The translations under genes and the position numbers were made by a program. 64,000 bases of DNA. Source: Micropterus salmoides (taxonomy: Eukaryota > Chordata > Actinopteri > Centrarchiformes > Centrarchidae). The stretch lies in assembly GCF_014851395.1 (NCBI RefSeq), contig NW_024044681.1:24925036-24989035 (forward strand), written 5' to 3'. The notes under the pieces were generated by a model, which made no database searches, was not told where the DNA came from, and saw only the letters and a program-made list of their open reading frames with translations. Shown here piece by piece: positions 42,015 to 55,434 of this stretch. Numbering within the stretch: the first letter of the stretch is position 1; every line of letters starts with the position of its first letter.

Positions 42015-44064
42015 CTTCTCTCTGCTTCCCGCTTTCTCTGTATCCTCCTGTCTTTTGCTGTAGTTATTATTCCTCAGCCAGTGGATTGAGCATTTATATC
42101 CAGACCTTATCTCCGTCTGTAGACTTGCTTTGCCTCTGTTGCTCTCAATGCGTTCTTTATCGGCTCTGTATCCCTCCCTCTCTCTATCTTTCTCATCCAG
42201 CCCTTTCTCCTCTATTTCTCCCTTGAAAGCCCCTCCCCTTTGCCTCGTTTTTTGTCTGGCTGCTCTCCCTGGTTGCCATAGCAACTGAGGACCTAAGCAG
42301 CTTTCGTCAGCAATGCAGAGCCAGGGGCTGTCATCAACCCACCCTGAACGCAGCTTCCCTTCCTCTCTATCTGATGACTCTGTTTACATAAACAGCAAAA
42401 ACAAATACTCCATTAATAGGGCCAAATAATGAATTCTGAATGATCTGGATTTATATAAACATCTCATCCAGATTAGAGAAATGTACCTCTATATGCAGCC
42501 TAATAATCTTTTAATGGACCAGATTTGCTTTTATTCTAAATTGGTCGCATTCACAGCTAGTGTGTCGCAGCAGCCTAAAGTAACTCACCCAAGTCTGTTA
42601 AACATTTTATAATATTTTATAGTAGATAGGCATTGCAGTAAAGTGCAATAATTTCAAGTGGGAAATAATTAGCATCTTCACCTATATTCAATTCAATTTT
42701 ATTTATATAGCGCCAAATCACAACAACAGTTATCTCACAGCGCTTTTCATAAAAGAGCAGGTCTAGACCGTACTCTGTGATGATATGCCTACACTATATG
42801 TACAGTATTTTCCTTTTTCAATCTATCCACTATGCTGAACATTACTTCAAAAAGCACAATTATAGCACCTATTAGAGAACATACAAAAATAAACAAATGT
42901 AATGCTTCCTGTGAAGTGTAAATGTTGAAATTACTATGATAAAATCAAATTATAAGCAATCAAGGGCGTGACCTTCTGAACATCTTAACAGTTAGTAGTT
43001 AATAACAACCGTGAACACAATCAAGCCATTGAGAATGATTACATAATTATAAATTAATGAATAGATTTCATTCAAGGGAAAATACGTTAAATAAGTTTCA
43101 TTTGAGCATTTTTCTTTTTTTAAATTCTAGCATTCAGTAAAAGGTGAGATGTGATTACCTAAAATGCAGTCCTCTAATCGACACAGTGCTCGAGCCATTA
43201 TTTATTTTTCAGGCGATTGTGACAAGTGACAAAACATTATTAGGAGTCATATTTGTCTGTAGGAATAAATATATACATAATAAATATATACAGATTACCT
43301 GAGAAGTTTTAGGTGGTGCATTTTGTTAGTAGATGTTCACAGTCATTATTAAGTTCTAGTTAAATGGACATTCTTTTTGCTTGGCACAAGCATCTATGAA
43401 TTACTTTAATTATTCCTTTAGGAGTAAGGTACTGTAATAGTAGTTGAGCCCACATACTCTAATTAGTGATGTTTGCTGTTTTAAAATGTAAACCCTTTGT
43501 TCAGGTTGAGCTAAAAACAAATAATCTGCATTAAAACTTTCTTTTTGGCCTGACCCACACTTGCCAATTTAACACTAATTCCCTATAATATATGTATGAT
43601 CCCCCAGAATTGAATGAATTTTTAATTTAAATAATGTGAGTCAAGCAGAGGCAACAACTCATTCTTCACACCAGGTTAATGAATGAAGGTTTGGGGTGGA
43701 ACAAGCACGGCCTCTTGTGGTTGCTAAGAAACATGTGGCACAGTTTGGCTGTAGACGGCTGTAAAATGTGCACTGAGTCTGAAAATAAAGCTGCTGTCTC
43801 ATCCACGTGTATTCCCTGTCCCAAATAAGTCTATGTAAGTGGGTCAGCAAGCTTTGAACAAATCTGGCTGTTTTTCCAGGCTGCGTGAAGACGCAGTCGG
43901 AGCCTTAAGGGTACAGTCACACTGATACACACTTGTAGAGGACAAAGAAATACATCAGACAGATTAAGTTTAATAAAATGTTTCACAGGTTTCCACAGGG
44001 AGCCGAAAGGACTGCAGCATTTTTTATGAAATGTAACGTAATTAATACATACATACATAACTAA
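42015..44064. other. 5' flank of AMER-like gene; intergenic
   Basis: The AMER-like frame stays open without an ATG up to 42284, so this part is probably 5' UTR. 42680-42790 is a dispersed teleost repeat (contains TTTTATTTATATAGCGCCAAA and GAGCAGGTCTAGACCGTACT). The remainder is AT-rich with no gene seen. Confidence 0.45.
42680..42790. repeat. dispersed teleost repeat fragment
   Basis: Carries ATTTATATAGCGCCAAATCA and GCAGGTCTAGACCGTACTCT, blocks I recognise as highly repeated in percomorph genomes. Class not certain. Confidence 0.5.
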
Positions 44065-46760
44065 CAGAATCCTGTAATAATATAATAATAATAATCTTAA
44101 TTTGTAGAGCACTTTTCAAAAACAAGTTACAAAGTGCTTTAACAAGTGTAGAGACAATAATACCCAAAAGACAATAATACCAAAACAATACAAGATGACA
44201 TTGAAAAGACTAAAATACATGTTAAAGATAAATATAAAATAAGTAAAATAGAATCAAATAAAAGGGATAAAATAAAGTCAAATAAGAGGGAAAGGCTCTC
44301 CTATAAAAGTATGTTTTAAGAAGGGACTTAAAAGAGTTCACTGACTCAGCCGACCTGATTTCCTCGGGCAGGCTGTTCCAGAGCCTCGGGGCCCTGACAG
44401 CAAACGCTCTGTCCCCTTTAGTTTTCAGTCGAGACTCTGGAACAGACAACAGACCTCTGCCCGAGGATCTCAAGGTACGTGCTGGTGTGTATGGGACTAA
44501 AAGGTCAGAAATATAACAAGGTGAGAGGCCATGAAGTAAAAGTGATCAATAAATTCTAAAACATACTGGGAGCCAATGTAATGAAGCTAAAACAGGGGTA
44601 ATGTGGTCATATTTCTTAGTTCTGGTTAAAAGCCTGGCAGCTGAGTTCTGGACAGTCTGGAGTCTATCAGTAGATTTTTGGGTTAAACAAGTGAAAAGGC
44701 TGTTGCAATAATCCAGGCGTGATGAGATGAAGGCGTGTAAAATAGTCTTGGTGTCCTTAAAAGTTAACATAGATCGAATTTTTGCTATATTTCTAAGTTG
44801 ATAAAAACATGATTGAACAAGCTTTGTGGTGTGCTGCTCATTTAAATTACTATCAAACCAAACACCAAGGTTCTTTGCAACAGGCTTAATGTGATTTACT
44901 AGGGAACCAGCAGATGGCAGTATTTGTTTTGCCATCTGCTGGGACTCAATGACCAAGATTTCTGTTTTGTCTGAGTTCAGCTGGAGGAAATTATTTGACA
45001 TCCATTTTTTAACTTCACAAAGGCAGTTGTTAAGTGAACTCAGCATGCCAGGGTCTGTGGATCTGACGGGCAAGTACATTAGTGTGTCATCAGCATAAAT
45101 ATGAAAAGATATACCATGTTTATGGATTATATGTCCAAGGGGAAGCAGATACAAGGAAAACAAAATGGGTCCTAAGACCGACCCCTGAGGCACACCATAT
45201 TTAACTGGACAGAACGAAGAGACATAGTTGTTTACAGACACGCAAAACTTCCTATTTGACAGGTAGGATGAAAACCATTCTAGGGCAGTACCAGAGATCC
45301 ACCCAGTGCCTCAGTCTGTCTAACATGATGCTGTGATCAATGGTGTCAAAAGCAGCGCTAAGGTTCAGGAGTACCAGGACTGAGCACATACCTTCATCAG
45401 CAGACATTAAAAGGTCATTGGTGACTTTAAGCAGGGCAGTCTCAGTGCTGTGGTACTTCCTGAAACCAGATTGTTTTTTCTAAAATCTTTGCAATAAAAG
45501 GCAGTTTTGAAATTGGTCTCAAATTTTGTGGGAGGGAGGGATCTAAACCAGGTTTCTTTAAAACTGGGTTCACGCAAGCCGTTTTAAAATAATCACACAA
45601 CCAGTAGATAGGGAGCTGTTAAAAACAGAGATCAAATGGGGCCCAACAGAATCAATTACTTTCAGTAAAAACTTTGTAGGTATTACATCAAGTGGGCTGG
45701 AGGACACTCTCTTTTGTGATACTGTTTTTAAAAGCTCAGACAAGTCGATGGGATAAAACTGGTTAAAACTCTCTTGTTGCTGGTGAGGAACCTCTGAGTA
45801 AAAGGCTGTGGGGGTAATAGAGGCTCTGGTGGACACCACCTTATTGGTAAAATAAGATAAAAAACAATTCACAATCATCATTACTTCCAGCTGAGGCACA
45901 AGGAGGGGCTGGGTTTACCAGCCGATCCACAGTCTTACAGTTTTTCTCAGTCGCTTTGGTGCATTTCTCAGATCAGAATTGAAATTCTCAAAACTAATTG
46001 TTCAACCTCCACCATCATCTCGTCACTTGTGCACATCATAAAAGCACTTTCTCATTGTTTTGAACAAATTGCAAATGACTTGACACACTGTTGCAAATGA
46101 TTATGTACAATTGTCTGTTGTTTCCTACATTATCAATTGCTTATGTCCTGCTGATCACAATGAATTATACCAGTCTCTGTTGAATAATCTTACCCCCCAA
46201 AACATTTAGGCATAAGTTCATTGCATTAGTCACTACATGCAAAATGGTTGAACACTTTATCAAAAATCAAAGTTAAAATACTTTATTAATTTGCACTGAC
46301 AAGTTCAATGACATAAAGATTTGTTTTTGAGACATAGACTGAGGATTTTGAGCAAGTTATGGGCTTTTGCAGGTAATCCACAGTGTTGTGCCGTTTGTAC
46401 TACCTGTTTCGAGAAATGCACTTACTGTTTTGCAAATGTTACGGATGATTCGAGAAATGCACCAAAGCGACTGAGAAAAACTGTAAACAAAAACCTGGGA
46501 TTGTGTTTATGTGTAGTAATGAGTTCAGAAAAATAGTGTGTTCTCGCATCCTTAACCATGTTATTGTAGTTAATTAATAAATCCTTCAGACTGAGGTAAT
46601 GGACTTTTTTCCATCTGCGCTCTGCTTTCCTGCATTCCCTTTTTAGGCTGCGAATGTTGTAATCCAGGGTTGCTTACTAGCTTTAGACGTAGGCCTAACC
46701 TTTAGAGGAGCAGTAATATTTAGTGACAACAAACAGATATGATTGTAGTGATCAACCAGA
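44065..46760 (-). mobile_element. L2-like non-LTR retrotransposon, 5'-truncated and decayed
   Basis: Reverse-transcriptase fragments in transcript order: a linker region at 46510-46700 (LDYNIRSLKRECRKAERRWK, NYNNMVKDARTHYFSEL), an N-terminal part at 45570-45900, a palm at 44546-45241 (VPQGSVLGPILFSLYL, then YADDTLMYLP with the catalytic YADD intact) and a C-terminal end at 44222-44473 (FAVRAPRLWNSLPEEIRS). The 3' end has AAAGTGCT-type sequence and an ATT-repeat tail at 44065-44100. Frame shifts separate the parts. A MITE (45938-46483) is inserted in the frame. Clade assignment (L2/CR1 group) is by motif recall. Confidence 0.8.
45938..46483. mobile_element. family E mariner-type MITE, nested in the LINE
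   Basis: The termini CAGTTTTTCTCAGTCGCTTT followed by GGTGCATTTCTC, and its inverse, are flanked by TA on both sides (45936-45937 and 46484-46485). Removing the element and one TA restores the LINE reading frame exactly (NPRFLF-K-TVDRLVNP). CAGT termini and TA duplication indicate a Tc1/mariner-type non-autonomous element. Confidence 0.82.
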
Positions 46761-46880
46761 TACAATACTGTACAGGTATTTACTGCCCACTACTACAAAA
46801 AAATACATCAGATGTCTTTATAAGCCTACATCTCCACAACTTGGCCAAAGTCACAATTATTGAGATGAGCACAATTTTCT

Positions 46881-46916
46881 GTCGCTCTCTCTCTCTCTCA
46901 CACACACACACACTCG
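46881..46916. repeat. (CT)n(CA)n microsatellite
   Basis: Short CT run followed by about eight CA units. Confidence 0.85.
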
Positions 46917-47084
46917 TGCTGCCATCACTTTATTAGATAGCCTTACATTCATTTCCTTGAGACTTATCTTCAACCTAACCCTAACTTCTACTTTCCTGAC
47001 CCTAACCCTAGCCTTAAACATCAATGTAAACAGATTTACTGTATCTCCCCACAACATGAGTAATATCTCTCCAGGAACTGTACG

Positions 47085-47516
47085 CTTCCAGGACTCAGAG
47101 GCGAGCAGGAAAGATTGTGGCCTCCGGCGGGGGGCTGCGGTCAATCAAGACCACAAGCTCACGCCACAAAAACAGTTTCTTTCCATCTGCACCTGGCCTC
47201 ATCAACAAGGTCCGCGAAACTCAGTGACACACACTGTCACGCCCCTCTATCTACCCCTTTTTACAGTACATACTGTAAATTTGTGAAGTGTAAACCTGAT
47301 TCTGATTTTGTAAATTTGGTGTAAATATGTTGCACAATCTTACATACTGCACATATTGTTGCACGTATTCTTTATTAGTATTTTCCTACAAATGTTGATA
47401 CCTTGTCAATTTAATATTTTTACATTTATACATTTTATGTTTATTGTAATGCACCAAAGCAAATTCCTTGTATGTGTAAACCTACTTGGCAATAAAGCTG
47501 ATTCTGATTCTTCTGA
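47085..47516 (+). mobile_element. LINE 3' untranslated end fragment
   Basis: Ends CTTGGCAATAAAGCTGATTCTGATT..., a motif shared by many fish non-LTR elements, preceded by GCACCAAAGCAAATTCCTTG. The upstream 200 bp looks like a decayed C-terminal coding part, with no open frame. Confidence 0.55.
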
Positions 47517-47868
47517 TTACGATACATTTACAGACACAAACACACCCACACATTAACACAAATAAATACGTGACTTTGTTTACAGATCTCTAGGAAAATG
47601 TAAAAACGTTGTTCTTCCACACACAAATATTCATAAACCTGCACACTCCCAGTTCAACCACTTTGCCACTTTTCACCCTTTCATCCTCTCTATGTTTGTC
47701 CCAGAATGACAATTATCTATACAGTACACTGACACACTTCTCTGTACATTCTGTACATTTGTAGGAAGGCTCTGTTCCTTTCTACCAGATCATAGTTACA
47801 GGCTGAAAGAAAGGATTATAATCCTAATGTCTCTAATAATTATTCATCTTTTTTGAAACTGGTAAAGC

Positions 47869-48190
47869 TTAAAGGAATAGTTTGTCATTATGGGAAATAC
47901 ATATTCACTTTCTTGCTGAGACTTACATGAGAATATCGATATTGTTCTTTGTCTCTGTCTCCCCTACTAAAATCACAATGTGTCTTTTTAACACTTTTTG
48001 TGCAGATGAAACAAACAACATACACCATGTTAATTGGTGAGCGTTAGGGGGATTTTAAAAAATCTTTGGACATAGACAGACTAACTGGCGGTAGCTTCAT
48101 ATTCACAGTGCAGACCATAGACTGTATCTAAAGTAAATATTCTTATCTAACTCTCAGCAAGAAATGGAATAGGCACACATTGGACAATGT
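47869..48190. repeat. MITE family F copy 4
   Basis: Starts TTAAAGGAATAGTTTGTCAT followed by CACTTTCTTGCTGAGACTTA. The right end (TCTCAGCAAGAAATGGAATA) is its imperfect inverse. It lies 3' of slc51a. Confidence 0.6.
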
Positions 48191-48227
48191 TAAAGTCTTC
48201 CGATTCTATTCTATCTACTATCTGACA

Positions 48228-48272
48228 GACAGACTGACAGACAGACAGACAGATAGATAGATAGATAGATAG
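48228..48272. repeat. (CAGA)n(GATA)n tetranucleotide microsatellite
   Basis: Five to six CAGA units run into five GATA units, just past the slc51a stop codon (about 140 bp downstream on the minus strand), so it is probably in its 3' UTR. Confidence 0.85.
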
Positions 48273-48407
48273 TTCTCTCCCCTTACATTAGAGTGACGGA
48301 ATGAAACAGTTTATCAGACTCAAGTTTGACCAGTAGGCGATCCCTTTGATAATCTGATACGTCACTGAAGAGCTGTGCTGACTTCCACTCTTCCACTGTC
48401 TCCGTTT

Positions 48408-51400
48408 TTAAACATCATGCTCCACGAGAGCAGCCTGCAGGGCCTTGTCGTTGTGGTCGTTGTCATGTGCCTCAGAGGGAAGTGAGTCATATATACGACG
48501 GTACAAAAACCGATTGACCAGAGTGATGATGAACATCTCCATGATCATCATCTGCTGACTCAGCACTGCAGGACACAGAGAGAGAAGAAAATCAGGGTTT
48601 CAGATGGACTATTTCACTTCACACATCAGCAGAAAGACATTCAAAGATGTTCCTTACTGGATCCACGAGCTTGAGAGGAGAAGGGAGGGGCACAGGCGAT
48701 GGTTCCATCCAAGGCCAGGATGTTAATGATTGATGTCTGCAGCTGACTCAATACAAGTACTAGCTAAGGAGAAAACAAATAATTGATCACTTACTGTATT
48801 TACAGTATACATGCATGTTAAAGGTGCACTGTAGCATCTCTAAATATCTATATGTTTTAGTAGGAGTCTGGTATTACGACACCAAACAAATGCAACTACA
48901 GCAAAGAGGATTGGTGTTCTCTAACTCTACTGTACGTCACACTGGCAGGTATTTGAAGTGCCACTACATTTCCTGACACTACATTTCCCATAAACCCAGT
49001 TGCTTTTTCAGTGTAACATTTTCTCTTTTGCTCCGCTGAATAGGATGAACACACTGGAAGGAATTTCTCCATAAAGCTGTCTCACCACATTATCTGCCAT
49101 TAGAAGAAACTTACGAAAAGTGTACACAAAGTAAAACAAGGAAGATAAACTTAATTGTGCAGTAAAAACTATTTGACACAGAAGAGTGGGAGAGGCTGGT
49201 ATTGCTCTTAGTATTAGGTTTATTTGTTTTCACTAGTGTGACTGGATTTAAGTTCAAGCAAGGTATTGATTTAAAATTACTACACAAAGTAGCTCATGTT
49301 GTTATTTTTAATGTTAATGTATAGACATGCAGATAAATACAAAACATCCAGGTATCTTTTTTGCAACTTATTCAGGACTGTAACATACACATAACAATAG
49401 TTATGTTGACTCACTTGGTACATGGCGTACTTGGGCACAATTTTGAGGCTGCGTAGAAATATGTTAGTGTTCATGAAGACGATGGCAACCGGCCAAAGGG
49501 AGGTGATAGTGAGAATGCCAATGAATGGGTTAATCCAAATGGCCGTACCAGTGATCTCTAGCTGAAAGAGAAGCAAAGTAATATTTAAATATCATGTTTA
49601 TTTAATTTTCAGTACATGAACATATGTAGAGAAGCATTTCAAATACTTACGTCAGAGAGATCAAAGTTGCCGTTTGTCCACAGTATTATGGCGAGGATAG
49701 AGAGCACCGTCTTTAGGATTGCATACTGAAGCGCACCCAACTTCAGCCAGAACAACAGTCGCCTGAGTGATCCCATCCAAAGAAAGTTCCACATTGTCAT
49801 AAGACAATATATAAGAGCAGGATTAAATTACCTTGAAAATCTCACTTTAAGAGAAGTAAAGAACTTGTTAGAGCCAGAACAGTAATGCCTAGACTATGTT
49901 TTTACAAACAGGTATACATACCGTGACATGGGCACGCGGGGTAAACATGGGCAGCAGCAGCAGCAGGGTCCTGTGTTGATCCTAAAGGTTTTACCAGAAA
50001 ACCGCTCCAGAAAAACACTGCTGCCCCCAAACTCCTCGATCATCAGAACCAAGACCTTATACACCACGACTGCAAAATAACTACACAGGGAAAGATAAGT
50101 AATTTAGACCTGTAATAGAGAGCAGGGATATAATAATTCTCAGTACTGAACTTTATGGTAAGTTTAAGACTTCTTTTACTCATTTATTAAATAAAAGCAT
50201 ACCTGCTCTTGATATGTGAGGACAAATCAAAAACTGTAAGTGTACTGTATGTAATTTACATAGAAAGCGCATAACAGTTATCACTACAGGCAAAACCCCA
50301 TAAAGATTTCCGTCATTTTATTGAAGTTGAGCACATGCTGGATGGAGATGTGGCCCGATCTTTGAGTGTATAATCATTTATTGAGTGGTTAAACTTTACA
50401 GTGATCTTCAAGTTCGTACAAGGCTTTATTGTATTTACTCAGCAGTCATTTAGCCCATGCTCTGTTCTGATTATCTTGCTGTGAGAATGCATGGACGGCC
50501 AGGGGGGCAGTGTCTTGCTAAAGGAAACAGAACTGTTGGATTGAAAGTTACATTTGGGATGATTTATCTGACCAAAACTAAACTTCTGTAGGATTTTCTT
50601 TCAGCAAATTGTATTTAGTACAGGCTTATTTACAGTCTGTAAATGTTTCAAAGTCCATTGAGCTTTATTGAATTAAATAAAACTACATGGAGGGAACTAT
50701 ATCAAAGAAGGATATGGATTTATATTAACAAGAAAGCTGAAATGTCTAACAAGATAACTGCAGTGGTGAGTTCACTGAAAAGTAGGTCCTAGCTACCTGT
50801 CACAGCTATTAGATAACAGACAATCACTACTCACTGACGTAAGAAAAGGAAACAGATAAGAGAGAACATAATTTTGTTTGGATTTAATAACAGCTTCCGT
50901 GAGGCTTTGACGGCACTCCTTTGGCCAAGATTCATGGGGAATAATAATATGACTTGAATTTTACTATAATGACATGGTGATGTGTATTTATGTCATTATC
51001 AATTATAGGCAATGGACAGAAACCCCAATTTCAGCTTTCAGGCTTTTAGAAATGTCAATGAAAGAATCCCCTATACTGTGTGCAAAAATATGTTGCTCTG
51101 TGTACTAATTTAAGTGCAATTGGGAGAAAATTTACCAATTAGATGTCATGTCTGTGAGCATGACTGCCCTCGGGATCCACATCCCAAAACAAGCCATGGT
51201 TGCAATGACCTGAAAGAGAGAAATACATTAATGCGCATTCCATTTCCCCTGTTTCAATCAGACGACATGTTGTATTTCAAAGGGCCTTCCACAAATACAG
51301 TGGTTGATGAAGTTTACATTTCTGCTGGTTATAGGATTAGCAGCACATTCTAACAACAAGACAGGCCAAAACGCTTACTGGTGCTGCTCCATTTATCCAC

Positions 51401-52051
51401 ATGATGGTGGTCTTCTTGGGGTAGGGCAGTTTTTTATAAATGTAGACACACTGTTCCAGGTATAGCAGCAGGGACATGCAGGACATGAAGGTGAACATGG
51501 AGTACAGCCAAAATTCAAACACATCTAGCTCTGATATAAATACAGTAAGAGCAGAGAGGGAGAGAGAGGGCTTAGATTATTTAATACAGTACATATATAC
51601 ATATTATGTGAAATAAATCCCACACAAAACACAAAAACAGATTTTGCTTTGGTTAAAAAAGTTACTTTTAAAAAAGTTGATTCTTAAAGGGCTTTTCAGC
51701 ACAATGCAGTAAAATAGCTTACTGTAGCCTACATTCAAGACTATGTACTATTAAGGACTCACAGATATTTTATTTTACTTTGTGTGGCCTTGTTATATTT
51801 TGCAGCAGAGGCAAACACATGATCAGAGAAGAAACCACTATCAAATGGTACACTCACAACTTTCAGACACACAGATACAAGCCTGATGTTGCTGAGTGAA
51901 CTGCTAATAGCATTAGGTCGGTTTGGTTGATAAGGAACACTATCAGCAAGCAGGATGTGGTAATGGGTCACTTACGCTTTATCACGTCGATAGCCAGCGG
52001 GGGCTCTTGTAAACAAGCCGGATCAATCGTGCTGTTGAGGGCTTCCTCCAT
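48408..52051 (-). CDS. slc51a: organic solute transporter subunit alpha
   Basis: OST-alpha pairs with OST-beta (slc51b) in the basolateral membrane and moves bile acids and conjugated steroids by facilitated diffusion. Coding exons in transcript order are 51976-52051, 51379-51530, 51136-51209, 49922-50080, 49651-49762, 49415-49561, 48658-48763 and 48408-48565: 984 nt, 327 aa, phases all matching (human about 340). Recognition points: LYLEQCVYIYKKLPYPKKTT (about 46-65), the family hallmark ACFGMWIPRAVML (about 81-93), EEFGG, a run of cysteines GPCCCCCPCLPRVP (about 137-150) as in mammalian OST-alpha, GALQYAILKTVLS, and LDGTIACAPPFSSQARG near the C-terminus. Several hydrophobic spans fit a seven-pass protein. 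The acidic/basic tail ends VEHDV. The start at 52051 gives the first ATG in frame. Confidence 0.93.
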
Positions 52052-55000
52052 GGCATGCAGATATTCCTCTTGAGAAACTCAGTTTAAAATGAAATGGTCT
52101 GGACAATTTAAAGTCAACTCAGCTGTCTGCCAGTGGATTCTAGCAGCACATTCAACAGCAAGAGTACTTTACCCTTTAGGAGACTTTTAAGAAGTGAAGG
52201 TGGGATGAAAGGTTCGGAGCTTAATGTTTATGGGAACTCCATGAGTAACTGCGGCTCATTCATTCACAGACTTAAGACAGTAATTAAAATAACGCCAAGG
52301 TCAGAGTTGAACTTTGACAGGGTGTGTTGTTTCATTTCCAGTAAATATAAAGGGATATAAAAAGCTAAAGAAATTTCCTTCAAGCTCCACTTATGAGGGA
52401 GGCACATGTATATTTTACACATACAGTGCCTCTGACTTACACTAAATTATTTTCCTTACATTCATTTGAATTTGAACAACCATGGATTAGCTGGGAAATG
52501 ACTGCATGAGTACTTCTTGATACTTTTAAGTACATTTGGCTGAAACTACTATCACACTTTTACATAAGTAAGATTTTGAATAGAGGCCTTTTATGGGGTG
52601 TTTTCACAATGTGGTATTTAAGTATAGGATCTGAATGAAATTTGGGTGTTTGTCCTTCTAATACTTCTTGAGTGAAAGAATTAATGACATTAAAGTTTTG
52701 GCACAGTAATGTCATTAAAGTTTAAGATTAACTTTTTCCAAAGAAAGCCAAGTGTTGAAACTCTTACAACTTCATCTATTGCATTGTAGTGGAGATGTGA
52801 ATGGCACAGAGGTCATTCACATTACACCGGCTAATCTGGTTTCCATCTCACCACATTTCTGCAATGAGTCAACTGTCACACTTGCCCGAGCATGTCAGCA
52901 GCATCCAACTTTTGTGATTTTGCAAAAGTGAGGAGTGCATTCTCCTGTCACAACTATCTGTAAAATACAAGTGCTTTGAACATTGTATCTGTATTTCACC
53001 AGTGCTTAAACCTGCTTATAACTGCTCACTTTTTAACTGAAAGGTTGGGGTCTATAATTTCATGCCGTTAATGGTGAATATAGAATTTGTAATTGTTGCT
53101 TAAAGGGTTCATTTTCATGGGGCTGAGGCGCCATAATCTCTCTATTGGAGTGTATTGTTCCACATGTTCCTTTTTTAGCATCTTTTCTATAGGCATAATA
53201 GTTTGAAGATGGAAGATCCACCACTGAATTTTACTTAGCCTAGCACATATCACAGTGCCACAGTATTCTACTTAGTGGACACACAGTATGGAGCTGCAGT
53301 GACTACTTCAGATTTTACAGCCATGTTAACAGCTCTGAGACTGTACTCAAGCACAGAGGTGCTTTGAGCTACATGTAAACATCTGCATGCTAACATGACC
53401 AACTGAAATTTTGACCTGATGATGGCACTAGATGAAAAGTGAAGGGATCATCAAAATTGCAATTCATCTACAGGGGGAAATAAATGTCTGCACCATATTT
53501 TATTGCAAATAATCCAAGTTATCCAGCCAAAAATATTAACCACTTATTTTAACTATTGTGTCATACTTGAATTACAGATGTGACTGTCACAGGAAACAAT
53601 TTGACGACGATGATGAATTTCGAGATGGTGAAGAGCCCAGATAAGTCATATCAAATACATGTGATTTCACTGGAAATAGATCTGGTTATGACAAACATCT
53701 AAAGACATATAGCTGTAATCCACAACAGTAGTCAGCAGAGTTGTTCCATAGTCAATTAAGAATTTTATATTCCTCTAATTTGTTACAGGTCACAGTGCAT
53801 CAGTTTTTATGATGAAGAATCACACCTTATAGTTTCTTAAATTATATTTATTGTTACAAAACAATGAAGATCCCCCTGTATGAACAATGCTGTCTCATTA
53901 AACAAGTTCTTCACAGGCACAACTGCATTAGCAGCTCTGGCTGCTTTGTCTAGTCATTGAAGTTAGTTAGTTAACTTCTGTAAGCATATTCACATGGACT
54001 ACCACTCAGTCAGTAATATCTACAAAGAAATTTTATCTTCTCATTAGTCAGGGAAACGCCACATTGTACATCATTTCCACTGAAAAGAATGGAATATAAT
54101 GAAACAGCTGCCAGGAGAACAGAGCGGAGCATTTATGATGACCACAGGCTACTATTTCATCGCTGGTATTTAAATTCCACCTTATCGATCCTGGTTCAGG
54201 CTCAAGGACAAAGTGGATCTAATGTTCCTGACCTTTCAGACCATTTCTTTTAATGACTTTATTGTTAATGGTTAATTTTGTGCTCTTACTTTCCAACTCT
54301 TAAAAACATCTTATAATCAAACTGGAAAAACAAATGGAATGAACACAGATTTAATCCTTGGGGATTAAGATTGATTAATTTTAAAAACAAATACATACTG
54401 CAGCAAAGGATTGATCATGAAAGTGAAAATGTTCTGTAACAAAGAGGACAAACCTTTAGGTCCATACCTTTTTTAAAAAACTAAATAAATAAAAATACAA
54501 CATAAACCATTCCAATAAAATCAACAGATACATAAAAACAATGAAATTAATGTATCAAGGCTTGCAAACAAATAAATTAAATATATTTATAGTGCAATGA
54601 AAAATCTCATTGATAATTCCCTTCACTATGTGATCTGTTGGTTATGTGTCTTCAAGAATTATCTGATTAAACCATTTTAACTGTAGTTTAACTGGATTTG
54701 GTCCTGACATTTGAAACATATCACCTACATGTTTGACCACAGTATAAAATTTGAAATGTAAAAAAACTAAACATCTTAAAAGTGTAAACAGAAAGACCTT
54801 TACATTTTTTCAATCATGTAAACTGTAAACTAAATTAGACCATTTGATGGTTGACTACTGGTCTGAATAATTGCACTGTGCTTGGAGTTTAAAACTGCTA
54901 AAACATATTGCACACTGTTGACAGTGCTGAAATGTTTCACCATTTTGTATCAGATATCATGCAAATATCGCTTTACTGGCTCCCACTTGTCTACATCAAA

Positions 55001-55434
55001 CACAACCAGACTTGAGGTTTAGTTATTAATGCTTGAAGAATACTGAAAAAGGATGATTTGAAAACATTTGAATGTCTTTGGCTCAAAACAAAAACAAAAC
55101 CTGTGAATCACCTCGGCTTCAGACTGCTGAAGAGTACAAGGTCACTGCTGATGTGATATTGTTGTTGTGCTAGTTTAAAAGCACACTGGATGAAGGATGG
55201 TCCGTTTAATGTGCATACAAAAAAAAACATCTGGCTTGAGGCTGCACTGTCAAAAAAAATGAAGGTGGAGGACGGCTCCTGCAGAGGTGCTGATGCTCCT
55301 GGTTTAAGGCATAACAGTTGATGAGCTCTTTACTGGTGTGGCTGTGACGTGCAGGAACAGCCAACAAAGTACAAATCAACACAGGAGGAGGACAAACCAG
55401 CAAAACTCTACAGTATTCGTTTTCCACATACATG
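52052..55434. other. intergenic between slc51a and zdhhc20, no gene seen
   Basis: AT-rich with only short shadow open frames. It should contain the slc51a promoter (adjacent to 52051) and the zdhhc20 3' UTR (adjacent to 55435). No convincing repeat family was recognised. Confidence 0.5.

Noticed and set aside
42015..42284. Upstream extension of the AMER-like frame
   Set aside because: Open, but without an ATG before 42014 and without family similarity; treated as 5' UTR.
47095..47330. Possible exon at 47095-47330 (open in two frames)
   Set aside because: It lies just upstream of a LINE-type AATAAAGCTGATTCTGATT end and looks like a decayed element end.
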